A stretch of DNA of 22,579 nt from an uncultured Paraprevotella sp. Its GTDB lineage: Bacteria; Bacteroidota; Bacteroidia; Bacteroidales; Bacteroidaceae. Each line of letters opens with the position of its first letter. The first letter of the stretch is position 1. Where the stretch lies: assembly GCA_900766785.1 (NCBI GenBank), contig CAAFWT010000010.1, forward strand, positions 1 to 22,579, given 5' to 3'. Below the pieces are notes generated by a model. It saw only the letters and a list, made by a program, of their open reading frames with translations, had not been told where the DNA came from and did not search any database. Shown piece after piece: positions 16,565 to 22,579 of this stretch. Both the position numbers and the translations under genes were made by a program.

Positions 16565-18259
16565 ATGAGACCAAACGACCATAAGGCTTATGCCAAGCGC
16601 GAGAAGGCATACATGCAAGGAACTCTGTTCCCCTATATCAGAGTGGGCATGACTAAGGTAAACCTCACACCCACGGTGACACGTGATGCCGAGGGGAAAA
16701 TGCACAGCGAGCCCAATGCCCCAGTATACATATATGACACAAGCGGACCTTTCAGCGACTCTGATATCACCGTTGACCTGAAGAAGGGATTGCCACGCCT
16801 GAGAGAGAAATGGATAGAGGAGCGTGGAGATACCGAGGTCCTGCAGGAGATAAGCAGCGAGTATGGCAGACAACGCCTCGCCGACCATAGTCTGGACTCT
16901 CTGAGGTTTGAGCATATCCAGAAACCACGCCGAGCCCAGAAGGGCAAGGCCATCACGCAGATGGCTTATGCCAAAGCTGGCATCATAACTCCCGAGATGG
17001 AATATGTGGCCATTCGTGAGAATATGAACTGCAAGGAACTTGGCATCGACACGCATATCACACCCGAGTATGTGCGCAGCGAGATAGCAAGAGGCAGAGC
17101 CGTGCTACCTGCCAATATCAACCACCCCGAGAGTGAGCCGATGATCATAGGCCGCAACTTCCTGGTGAAGATAAATACCAACATAGGCAACTCTGCCACC
17201 ACATCAAGCATCGAAGAGGAGGTGGACAAGGCTGTGTGGTCATGCAAATGGGGCGGAGACACACTGATGGATCTTTCCACAGGTGACAATATCCACGAGA
17301 CCCGAGAGTGGATCATACGCAACTGCCCCGTACCCGTGGGGACCGTGCCCATCTATCAGGCTCTGGAGAAGGTGAACGGAAAGGTGGAGGATCTCTCATG
17401 GGAGGTATATAAGGATACACTCATCGAACAGTGTGAGCAGGGCGTGGACTATTTCACTATTCATGCAGGCATCCGACTCCATAATGTTCATCTGGCGGAC
17501 AGTCGTCTGTGTGGCATCGTAAGCCGCGGAGGCAGTATCATGTCCAAGTGGTGTCTCATACATAAGAAGGAAAGTTTCCTGTATGAACATTTCGATGATA
17601 TCTGCGATATCGTGGCACAGTATGACGTGGCTCTCTCTCTTGGCGACGGACTACGCCCTGGTTGCATAGCCGATGCCAACGATGCTGCTCAGTTTGCCGA
17701 ACTCGATACCATGGGAGAACTGGTCACAAGGGCTTGGGAGAAGAACGTGCAGGCTTTTATCGAAGGACCGGGACATGTGCCTCTGCATAAGATACAGGAG
17801 AATATGGAGCGGCAGTTGGACCATTGTCATGAAGCTCCCTTCTACACACTCGGCCCGCTCGTGACGGACATCGCACCTGGATATGACCATATCACGAGTG
17901 CCATAGGTGGCACGCAGATAGCATGGCTCGGTACTGCCATGCTGTGCTATGTCACACCCAAGGAGCACCTGGCGCTGCCCAACAAGGAGGATGTGAGGGT
18001 TGGAGTGGTGACCTATAAGATTGCAGCACATGCTGCCGACCTGGCCAAGGGACATCCCGGAGCCACCATACGTGACAATGCACTCAGCAAGGCACGCTTC
18101 GACTTCAGGTGGAGAGACCAGTTCCACCTTTCACTCGATCCCGAGAGAGCACTCCAATACTTTGAGGAAGCAGGACATACGGAAGGGGAATACTGCACCA
18201 TGTGCGGACCAAACTTCTGTGCGGCAAAGCTCACTCATGATTTGAGAAGGCTCAAATGA
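16565..18259 (+). CDS. thiC: Phosphomethylpyrimidine synthase (HMP-P synthase)
   Basis: ThiC is a radical SAM enzyme that rearranges AIR to HMP-P. The 564-aa length is normal for Bacteroidetes ThiC. The C-terminal [4Fe-4S] ligand motif CTMCGPNFC (CxxCxxxxC, Cys544, 547, 552) is intact, as is the core RNFLVKINTNIGNSA, TLMDLSTG, IHAGI, VSRGGSI, LSLGDGLRPG, EGPGHVPL and the PLVTDIAPGYDH block. The start follows an 80-base spacer from thiG, in which no promoter or terminator is evident. It overlaps or nearly abuts thiF (ATGA at 18256-18259). Confidence 0.98.
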   Translation: MRPNDHKAYAKREKAYMQGTLFPYIRVGMTKVNLTPTVTRDAEGKMHSEPNAPVYIYDTSGPFSDSDITVDLKKGLPRLREKWIEERGDTEVLQEISSEYGRQRLADHSLDSLRFEHIQKPRRAQKGKAITQMAYAKAGIITPEMEYVAIRENMNCKELGIDTHITPEYVRSEIARGRAVLPANINHPESEPMIIGRNFLVKINTNIGNSATTSSIEEEVDKAVWSCKWGGDTLMDLSTGDNIHETREWIIRNCPVPVGTVPIYQALEKVNGKVEDLSWEVYKDTLIEQCEQGVDYFTIHAGIRLHNVHLADSRLCGIVSRGGSIMSKWCLIHKKESFLYEHFDDICDIVAQYDVALSLGDGLRPGCIADANDAAQFAELDTMGELVTRAWEKNVQAFIEGPGHVPLHKIQENMERQLDHCHEAPFYTLGPLVTDIAPGYDHITSAIGGTQIAWLGTAMLCYVTPKEHLALPNKEDVRVGVVTYKIAAHAADLAKGHPGATIRDNALSKARFDFRWRDQFHLSLDPERALQYFEEAGHTEGEYCTMCGPNFCAAKLTHDLRRLK

Positions 18260-18285
18260 CGGGGCAGACTTCAAGGGAGAGAAAG

Positions 18286-19101
18286 ATGATACATCAGGAT
18301 ATGACTCCACAGCAGCGCCGCCGCTATAACCGACATCTGATACTCGATGGATTCGGACAGGAGGGGCAGCGTAGACTCCTGGAAGCCAAGGTGCTCATAG
18401 TGGGATTGGGCGGACTGGGTTCGCCAGTTGCACAGTATCTCGCTGCGGCAGGCGTGGGGCATCTCGGTTTGCTCGACGGTGACATCGTTTCGCTCCACAA
18501 TCTGCAAAGGCAAGTGATACATGACACCTCGGATATTGGCACACAGAAGGTGCGGTCGGCCGCACAGAAGATACAGGCCCTGAACCCTGATGTGCAGACC
18601 ACAGAGATACCGCTTTTCTTGAGCGAGGACAATGCGCTGGACATCATCCGCGACTATGATTTTGTCATTGATGGGACAGACAATTTCTCCACCAAGTATC
18701 TCGTGAATGATGCCTGTGTGATGCTCGGCAAACCGTTCTGCATCGGTGGCATAAACCGATACGCAGGACAGGTGATGACTCATCTGCCTGGGACGGCATG
18801 TTACAGATGTCTGTTCCCCGAGCCTCCCGAGGAAAAAGATGTGGAGACATGCTCCATGGTTGGGGTGCTCGGACCCATTGCGGGAATGCTGGGCACTGTG
18901 CAGGCTACAGAGGCCATCAAGTGTATTGCCGGCATAGGCAATCCGTTGACCGATTCCCTGTTGACCTTCGATGCGCTCACCATGCAATGGAATACCTTCC
19001 GCTTTCAGCATAACGCAGAGTGCGCCTTGTGCGGAGACCATCCGAGCATCACCGAACTGCATGAGTATGCCTTCATGCCTTGTTCTAAACGTGGGGTATG
19101 A
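18286..19101 (+). CDS. thiF: ThiS adenylyltransferase (ThiF/MoeB/HesA type)
   Basis: This E1-like enzyme adenylates the ThiS C-terminus. Features: the nucleotide-binding GLGGLGSPVAQYLA, the DxDxVxLHNLQRQ segment, two zinc-binding CxxC pairs (CYRC at residues 172-175 and CALC at 246-249), and the cysteine loop TCSMVGVLGPIAGMLG. There is no rhodanese domain. From 18286 it is 271 aa, which suits the family's short N-terminus before RYNRH, and AAGGGAG (18273-18279) lies six bases upstream. An alternative ATG at 18256 overlaps the thiC stop as ATGA and would add ten residues; both starts are plausible. In this operon the substrate is presumed to be ThiS; MoeB-type activity on MoaD cannot be excluded. 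Confidence 0.92.
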   Translation: MIHQDMTPQQRRRYNRHLILDGFGQEGQRRLLEAKVLIVGLGGLGSPVAQYLAAAGVGHLGLLDGDIVSLHNLQRQVIHDTSDIGTQKVRSAAQKIQALNPDVQTTEIPLFLSEDNALDIIRDYDFVIDGTDNFSTKYLVNDACVMLGKPFCIGGINRYAGQVMTHLPGTACYRCLFPEPPEEKDVETCSMVGVLGPIAGMLGTVQATEAIKCIAGIGNPLTDSLLTFDALTMQWNTFRFQHNAECALCGDHPSITELHEYAFMPCSKRGV

Positions 19102-19106
19102 CGGAC

Positions 19107-19127
19107 CGTGGAATCCCTGATTCCATG
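19107..19127. repeat. Small hairpin between thiF and thiH
   Basis: TGGAATC (19109-19115) and GATTCCA (19119-19125) pair around a 3-base loop, with two further outer pairs including a G-T. It lies just after the thiF stop in the 74-base gap before thiH. No T-run follows, so it is not a terminator. An mRNA-processing or stability element for the distal thiH-thiE2 part is possible. Confidence 0.4.
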
Positions 19128-19175
19128 TGAAGCATTCCCCTCCCATTATGACGAATATAAATAGATAGAAAGAAA

Positions 19176-20327
19176 ATGTTCTCTGAGGAATTAGAAAAGA
19201 TCAGTTGGGAAGAGACCACAGAGCGTATCTCCCTGATGAACGATACGGATGTGCGTCGGGCATTGACCAAAAGCCATTGCGACGTAAATGACTTCATGGC
19301 TCTGCTCTCACCGGCTGCAGAGCCGTATCTGGAGACCATGGCACGCCTGTCCAGAAAATACACAGAAGAGCGATTCGGACGCACCATGTCCATGTTCATA
19401 CCGCTTTATATCACCAACGCATGCTCCAACTCATGTGTCTACTGCGGATTCCATCGCGAAAACCCTATGGCACGTACCATCCTCACGCCCCAGCAGATAG
19501 AGGATGAGTATAAGGCCATAAAGAAGCTTGCACCGTTTGAAAATATTCTCCTGGTCACAGGAGAACATCCTGCCAAGGCTGGTGTACCTTACCTGGCCGA
19601 GGCGATTGACATTGCCAAGAAGTATTTCTCCAACATCAAGATTGAGGTGATGCCGCTCTCCGCCGACGACTACAGAGAGCTCACACACCACGGCATGAAC
19701 GGCGTCATCTGCTTCCAGGAGACTTACAACAAGGCTCATTACAATATCTATCATCCACGCGGCATGAAATCAAAGTTTGAATGGCGTCTGGATGGCTTCG
19801 ACCGTATGGGACAGGCTGGGGTGCACTCCATCGGCATGGGAGTACTCATAGGACTGGAGAAGGAGTGGCGAACCGACGTCACCATGATGGCATACCACCT
19901 GCGCTATCTGCAGAGACATTACTGGCGAACCAAATACTCTGTCAACTTCCCACGCATGAGGCCGGCTCAGAACGAGGGGTTCCATCCCAATTGCTATATG
20001 ACCGACCGGGAACTGGCTCAGGCCACGTTTGCCATGCGCATCTTCGATCATGATGTGGATATCTCCTATTCAACACGTGAACCGGCATATATAAGGGACA
20101 ATATGGCCACTCTCGGAGTAACGACCATGTCGGCAGAGTCTAAGGTTAACCCGGGAGGATACTACACTTATCCACAAGCACTCGAACAGTTCACCGTGTC
20201 GGACGAGAGGACGGCCAAGGAGATCAACTGCCGACTGAAAGAACTGGGCAGAGAGCCGGTATGGAAGGACTGGGACGCATCCTTCGACCTTGGTAGTATC
20301 ATGAGCAAAGAGCAGAAGAAGGCATGA
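19176..20327 (+). CDS. thiH: 2-iminoacetate (dehydroglycine) synthase
   Basis: ThiH is the radical SAM tyrosine lyase that supplies dehydroglycine to ThiG with p-cresol as by-product. It is 383 aa, the usual size. The cluster motif CSNSCVYC (CxxxCxxC, Cys83, 87, 90) follows the PLYITNA strand. Downstream are the family blocks LVTGEHP, GVICFQETYNKAHYN, the GMGVLIGLEKEWRTD segment and NFPRMRPA. The presence of thiH rather than thiO predicts that the thiazole glycine imine comes from tyrosine, in keeping with an anaerobe. It is coupled to the last gene by ATGA at 20324-20327. Confidence 0.97.
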   Translation: MFSEELEKISWEETTERISLMNDTDVRRALTKSHCDVNDFMALLSPAAEPYLETMARLSRKYTEERFGRTMSMFIPLYITNACSNSCVYCGFHRENPMARTILTPQQIEDEYKAIKKLAPFENILLVTGEHPAKAGVPYLAEAIDIAKKYFSNIKIEVMPLSADDYRELTHHGMNGVICFQETYNKAHYNIYHPRGMKSKFEWRLDGFDRMGQAGVHSIGMGVLIGLEKEWRTDVTMMAYHLRYLQRHYWRTKYSVNFPRMRPAQNEGFHPNCYMTDRELAQATFAMRIFDHDVDISYSTREPAYIRDNMATLGVTTMSAESKVNPGGYYTYPQALEQFTVSDERTAKEINCRLKELGREPVWKDWDASFDLGSIMSKEQKKA

Positions 20328-20944
20328 TGAGGGACGTCATCGTAATCACCATGCCAGAGATGTTTCCAGGCGAGGCAGAAGTGGTGAACACGCTGTTTAC
20401 CAATGGGATGCAGAGACTCCATCTGCGCAAACCAGGTGCGTCGGAAGAGGAAATGGCGGAATGGATTGGCCGGATTGACCTTCCTTTCCGCCAAAGAATT
20501 ATCGTGCATGACCATCACCGCCTGTTGAGGACCATGGGACTGGGAGGCATACATCTCAATGCGCGCAACCCTGAGGCTCCCGCATGGTTCTCTGCAGAAA
20601 GACAGAAGCGCGGGAGTGTGACTCTCTCCCGCTCCTGTCATTCGCTGGAAGAGATTGCCCAATGGAAAGATGTGTGTGACTATCTCTTCCTCAGTCCGAT
20701 ATTCGATAGCATATCCAAGGGTGGCTATACTTCCGCCTTCACCAGAGAAACATTGCTCCAGGCTTACCATGACGGTCTCTTCAGCAAACCGGTATATGCT
20801 CTCGGTGGGGTGTCGGCAGACAATATCCGTTCCATCTACGATTATGGTTTCGCCGGGGCAGCAGTCATAGGCTCCTTATGGCAAGTTCATCCATTCACAA
20901 CAGACAACCTCGTTAGCCGCCTGAAAGAGTTGCAGGGGACATAG
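20324..20944 (+). CDS. Second ThiE/TenI-like protein (divergent thiamine phosphate synthase superfamily)
   Basis: This 206-aa TIM-barrel protein closes the operon. It shows LHLRKPG (32-38), GIHLNARN (75-82), LFLSPIFDSISKGGY (121-135), ALGGV and GAAVIGSLW. The synthase residues present in the upstream ThiE are altered: VQLRMK is LHLRKP, VHLGQKD is IHLNARN, and GPFRFTTTKKG is SPIFDSISKGG. That favours a TenI-like or otherwise changed role, not a second copy of ThiE; thiazole tautomerase is one option. Its ATG overlaps the thiH stop. The final codons GGG ACA TAG fall inside a dispersed repeat (20936-21013), so the repeat supplies its stop codon. Confidence 0.85.
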   Translation: MMRDVIVITMPEMFPGEAEVVNTLFTNGMQRLHLRKPGASEEEMAEWIGRIDLPFRQRIIVHDHHRLLRTMGLGGIHLNARNPEAPAWFSAERQKRGSVTLSRSCHSLEEIAQWKDVCDYLFLSPIFDSISKGGYTSAFTRETLLQAYHDGLFSKPVYALGGVSADNIRSIYDYGFAGAAVIGSLWQVHPFTTDNLVSRLKELQGT

Positions 20945-21013
20945 GGACAGGTCCGTGTACCGAAAAGCAACAAGGTGCAGTATATATCGGGACATTAACC
21001 TGTCTTCTGTCCC
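20936..21013 (+). repeat. Palindromic dispersed repeat, copy A
   Basis: This copy and the one at 22130-22202 align base for base over about 72 bases, at roughly 80% identity by eye, in the same orientation. Each begins GGGACATAGG and carries a near-palindrome ACAGGTCCGTGT. In copy A the flanking arms GGGACA (20989-20994) and TGTCCC (21008-21013) form another hairpin. The style resembles REP/BIME-like elements, but no transposase is present in the window. It includes the stop codon of the upstream gene. Confidence 0.8.
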
Positions 21014-21049
21014 TACCTGAGTACGAATGCTAAGGATATATACTCATAA

Positions 21050-21418
21050 TCAACTATTCTCCCATGAATCCCAATCAATCTCATCGAGATAGGACAAGAC
21101 TCGCTGGCTTAATGGGTCTATGTCATTTTGGGCAGTATCCCACAAGTCCACATTTGAAACCTGTGCATAGCCATGCACCAAAACATGTCGCATACCGATA
21201 ATCTGTTTCCACGGCAAATCGGCATAAGTATCGATAAAGTCTTTCGATAACATATTTGCTGCCTCACCAATTATCTCGATATTCTTCATTACAGAATAAT
21301 ATATTCGGATGTCATTGACAAAGTCGTCATATGACACCCCGGCAAGGATTTTCTTCACGTTATTCGCATAGAAGACAATGTCTTCAAGCCTGCCTTTGTC
21401 TCTACTATGCTCTCTCAT
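21050..21418 (-). CDS. hepT: HepT-like toxin (HEPN RNase) of an MntA/HepT pair
   Basis: This 122-aa HEPN protein shows the conserved R-x4-H-x-Y active-site motif at residues 77-84 (RHVLVHGY). It also has the family helices EDIVFYANNVKKIL, FVNDIRIYYSVMKNIEIIGEAANML and DLPWKQIIGMRHV. In HEPN/MNT (type VII) toxin-antitoxin systems HepT is an RNase toxin. Its partner MntA neutralises it by adding AMP residues to the tyrosine of this motif; Tyr84 is the expected site. Its ATG overlaps the end of mntA by 14 bases, so the antitoxin gene is translated first. A full-length protein with all motif residues suggests it is functional. Confidence 0.93.
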   Translation of the reverse strand: MREHSRDKGRLEDIVFYANNVKKILAGVSYDDFVNDIRIYYSVMKNIEIIGEAANMLSKDFIDTYADLPWKQIIGMRHVLVHGYAQVSNVDLWDTAQNDIDPLSQRVLSYLDEIDWDSWENS

Positions 21419-21701
21419 ATATTAAACATTTATCCTTGTTTATACTTTCAACAGCCCATGGCCTTAATGTGCCGTCTTCAACGATATCCACCTTATGTCC
21501 GAGGAGCTTCTCCAAGTCGATATGCATACCTGCTATTTTCAGTAGGCCAATGCGCTGACTTCTGTCATACTGAACAAGGATGTCAACATCGCTCTCCTTG
21601 GTTTGCTCACCTCGCGAATACGATCCGAACAGCCATGCCTTCAAGACGGGTTGCGTCTTGAAGTAGTCTGCCACTGTGGTTTTAATCATATTTGTTGTCA
21701 T
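21405..21701 (-). CDS. mntA: MntA-like nucleotidyltransferase antitoxin
   Basis: This 98-aa minimal nucleotidyltransferase has the GSx10DxD motif intact: GSYSRGE (Gly26-Ser27) and DVD (Asp38, Asp40), with a third acidic residue at Asp72 (KVDIVED). MntA proteins add AMP to the cognate HepT toxin. I keep the first ATG (21701); MIKTTV at 21689 is an alternative. It is upstream of hepT in the transcript and shares a 14-base overlap with it. A -7-like TATTTTTG lies at 21743-21736 on the minus strand, 35 bases upstream. Confidence 0.92.
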   Translation of the reverse strand: MTTNMIKTTVADYFKTQPVLKAWLFGSYSRGEQTKESDVDILVQYDRSQRIGLLKIAGMHIDLEKLLGHKVDIVEDGTLRPWAVESINKDKCLIYERA

Positions 21702-21735
21702 GACGCAAAGAAGTTATATATCCATCGCGAAAATA

Positions 21736-21743
21736 CAAAAATA
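21736..21743 (-). promoter_or_regulatory. Possible -7 box for mntA-hepT
   Basis: The minus strand reads TATTTTTG (21743-21736), a match to TAnnTTTG in the A+T-rich gap between the methyltransferase stump and mntA. No -33 TTTG is found at the right distance, so this is tentative. Confidence 0.4.
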
Positions 21744-21771
21744 ATTCATTAGCGCAAAGGGGGAACAGACT

Positions 21772-22164
21772 TTATTCTGTTTCAAACAATCGTTTCGTGA
21801 ATTCTTCCTCGATAAGAACTACTTTCCATTTGTCCTCGTCTCGGCGGAGGTTGGACAGCAGGTTGTCGTTATTCACGTAGATAAGGTCAAACTCCGAGTC
21901 GCGTGTGCGGAAGTCCATGCGCTCGAAGAACTGGTTCAGCTGCTCGTTGTCTATCTCCTTGCAGTTGCGCCAGATGACGTAGGTATGAAGGTTGTCCCTG
22001 TGGGTATGTCCCTGCACCACGCAGATGTTTTCGTCCCTATACCAGTCTTCCGTCTCCACGTTCAGTCCTATCAGGTAGTTGAATGTCTCCACCATATCCA
22101 CCTCCGTCTCCACCAGTTCGTTGTCCTGCGGGACATAGGTACAGGTCCGTGTCCCGTAAAGCAA
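21772..22164 (-). pseudogene. 3' stump of a DNA methyltransferase gene (type III Mod-like)
   Basis: The open frame encodes 130 aa, but only about the last 115 residues look like an authentic protein. VETEVDMVETFNYLIGL, followed by a CVVQGHTHRDNLHTYVIWR strand pair and an IYVNNDNLLSNL segment, matches the C-terminal end of Mod-type adenine methyltransferases. All catalytic parts (DPPY-type motif, FxGxG) are missing. The first ~13 codons (MLYGTRTCTYVPQ) are read out of dispersed repeat copy B, so the join at about 22130 is where the 5' part of the gene was lost. No restriction subunit is nearby. It is unlikely to make an active enzyme; the family call is moderate. Confidence 0.65.
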
Positions 22165-22202
22165 TAAGATGTAGCATATATCAGCACATCTGCCTGTCTC
22201 TT
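22130..22202 (+). repeat. Palindromic dispersed repeat, copy B
   Basis: This is a direct repeat of copy A (20936-21013), roughly 80% identical by eye over 72 bases. GGGACA (22130-22135) and TGTCCC (22150-22155) can pair across a 14-base loop. A run of eight T residues follows at 22201-22208. It sits exactly at the broken 5' end of the methyltransferase stump. Confidence 0.8.
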
Positions 22203-22377
22203 TTTTTTAGATATCATAATGTCATATATTGCCATGATATACTATCAAAACGATAGTTGAATTTTTGCGACTTCAACTTGCAATCTAGAAAAACGAAATT
22301 GCACATTTTGGCCCTTTTGTGCAAAAAATCATTGACCGACGACTCGGTTTTTGGTTCATTTCATTCAAGAGTTGCTT

Positions 22378-22420
22378 GGTCGACCGACCATAGGGTGCTT
22401 GCACGACCGACCATAGGGTG
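22378..22420 (+). repeat. Two tandem units of a 20-base GACCGACCATAGGGTG repeat
   Basis: Unit 1 (22378-22397) begins GGTCGACCGACC and ends CATAGGGTG. Unit 2 (22401-22420) differs only in its first three bases (GCA instead of GGT), with the last 17 bases identical. They are separated by three bases. A third, imperfect partner is the inverted copy around 22441-22458 (ACCTATGGTCGGTCGACC). Confidence 0.85.
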
Positions 22421-22421
22421 T

Positions 22422-22460
22422 CTGGTCGACCGACCAAAGCACCTATGGTCGGTCGACCAG
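22422..22460. repeat. 15-bp perfect inverted repeat containing GGTCGACC
   Basis: CTGGTCGACCGACCA (22422-22436) is the exact reverse complement of TGGTCGGTCGACCAG (22446-22460), with a 9-base loop. Each arm contains the 8-bp palindrome GGTCGACC. There is no T-run directly after the stem on either strand, so it is not an ordinary terminator. It could extrude as a cruciform or serve as a protein-binding site. Confidence 0.85.
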
Positions 22461-22517
22461 GGAAAAATTTTTCGATTATCTTGACAAATCATGGCCATTT
22501 TGGGTTATTTTCGACAT

Positions 22518-22559
22518 CGCTCAAATTCGAGCGAGGTCGACCTCGGTGGATTTTGAGCG
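22518..22559. repeat. Nested palindrome centred on CGAGGTCGACCTCG
   Basis: CGAGGTCGACCTCG (22532-22545) is a perfect 14-bp palindrome. It is flanked by the outer pair CGCTCAAA (22518-22525) and TTTGAGCG (22552-22559). An alternative small hairpin, tcgctc/gagcga, occupies 22517-22534. The centre again carries GGTCGACC, the fourth copy within about 165 bases. Confidence 0.8.
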
Positions 22560-22579
22560 ATTCTAGGAGCACTTGGAAA

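Larger units (their letters stand above)
22203..22579. other. Gene-free, palindrome-rich A+T-rich stretch at the right edge
   Basis: No credible gene is seen; the only open frame here (22257-22484) has no recognisable features. The stretch contains small inverted repeats actatc/gatagt (22241-22257), ttgcac/gtgcaa (22299-22324) and gaaaaatttttc (22462-22473), plus the larger GGTCGACC structures listed separately. Whatever gene this region precedes lies beyond the window. Confidence 0.6.

Noticed and set aside
20989..21013. Intrinsic terminator of the thi operon
   Set aside because: The stem is only 6 bp with a 13-base loop and no T-run. It is better explained as part of the dispersed repeat.
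22378..22460. CRISPR array
   Set aside because: Only two near-identical units with a 3-base gap, plus an inverted copy. There are no unique spacers of constant length and no cas genes.
22422..22460. Intrinsic terminator
   Set aside because: The stem is long and perfect, but no T-run follows directly on either strand and no gene ends next to it.
22257..22484. 75-aa plus-strand open frame in the right-edge region
   Set aside because: It is built from the repeat units, with no domain and no conserved composition.

Overview
The window looks like a chromosomal segment of a Bacteroidales bacterium, most likely Prevotella or a close relative. The support is Bacteroidetes-type promoters (TAnnTTTG at -7, once with a TTTG -33 box), secreted proteins with C-terminal regions like type IX secretion sorting domains, lipoproteins, a thi operon of the Bacteroidetes type, and the pyrE / SRPBCC / argH gene order. 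The genus call is inference from overall protein flavour.

Layout. (1) 1-74, minus: a tRNA-Leu(CAA) cut by the window edge, with its own promoter. (2) 144-3213, minus: a tight housekeeping operon reading pyrE, an SRPBCC-fold protein, argH and a small cysteine-rich lipoprotein. (3) 3405-13508, minus: three large cell-envelope or secreted genes reading a fasciclin-domain lipoprotein, a CotH-kinase-like protein with a ricin-like lectin region, and a giant (about 1950 aa) discoidin-like/GLUG/LamG protein. A strong intrinsic terminator follows the last gene. (4) 13509-14058: the divergent control region, with a promoter for each direction, a TPP riboswitch and a structured leader. (5) 14059-20944, plus: an eight-gene thiamine operon, thiD-thiS-thiE-thiG-thiC-thiF-thiH and a second divergent ThiE/TenI-like gene. 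(6) 20936-22579: an A+T-richer accessory zone with an MntA/HepT toxin-antitoxin pair and the 3' stump of a DNA methyltransferase (type III Mod-like), both between two direct copies of a ~72-bp palindromic repeat, then a gene-free stretch dense in palindromes containing GGTCGACC.

How the genes work together. ThiC makes HMP-P from AIR. ThiD phosphorylates HMP-P to HMP-PP. ThiF adenylates the ThiS C-terminus, which becomes the sulfur carrier. ThiH makes dehydroglycine from tyrosine, ThiG assembles the thiazole, and ThiE joins the two halves into thiamine phosphate. The operon is controlled by the TPP riboswitch. ThiL, Dxs, the cysteine desulfurase and salvage transporters are not in the window. 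The FAS1/CotH/discoidin-like genes probably form one export-dependent surface module of unknown role. The right end shows the scars of repeat-mediated rearrangement around defence-type genes.

The most original signals are the GGTCGACC palindrome array at the right edge, the repeat pair that supplies the stop codon of one gene and the first codons of a methyltransferase stump, the multi-hairpin leader behind the TPP aptamer, and the CotH/FAS1/giant-adhesin operon.
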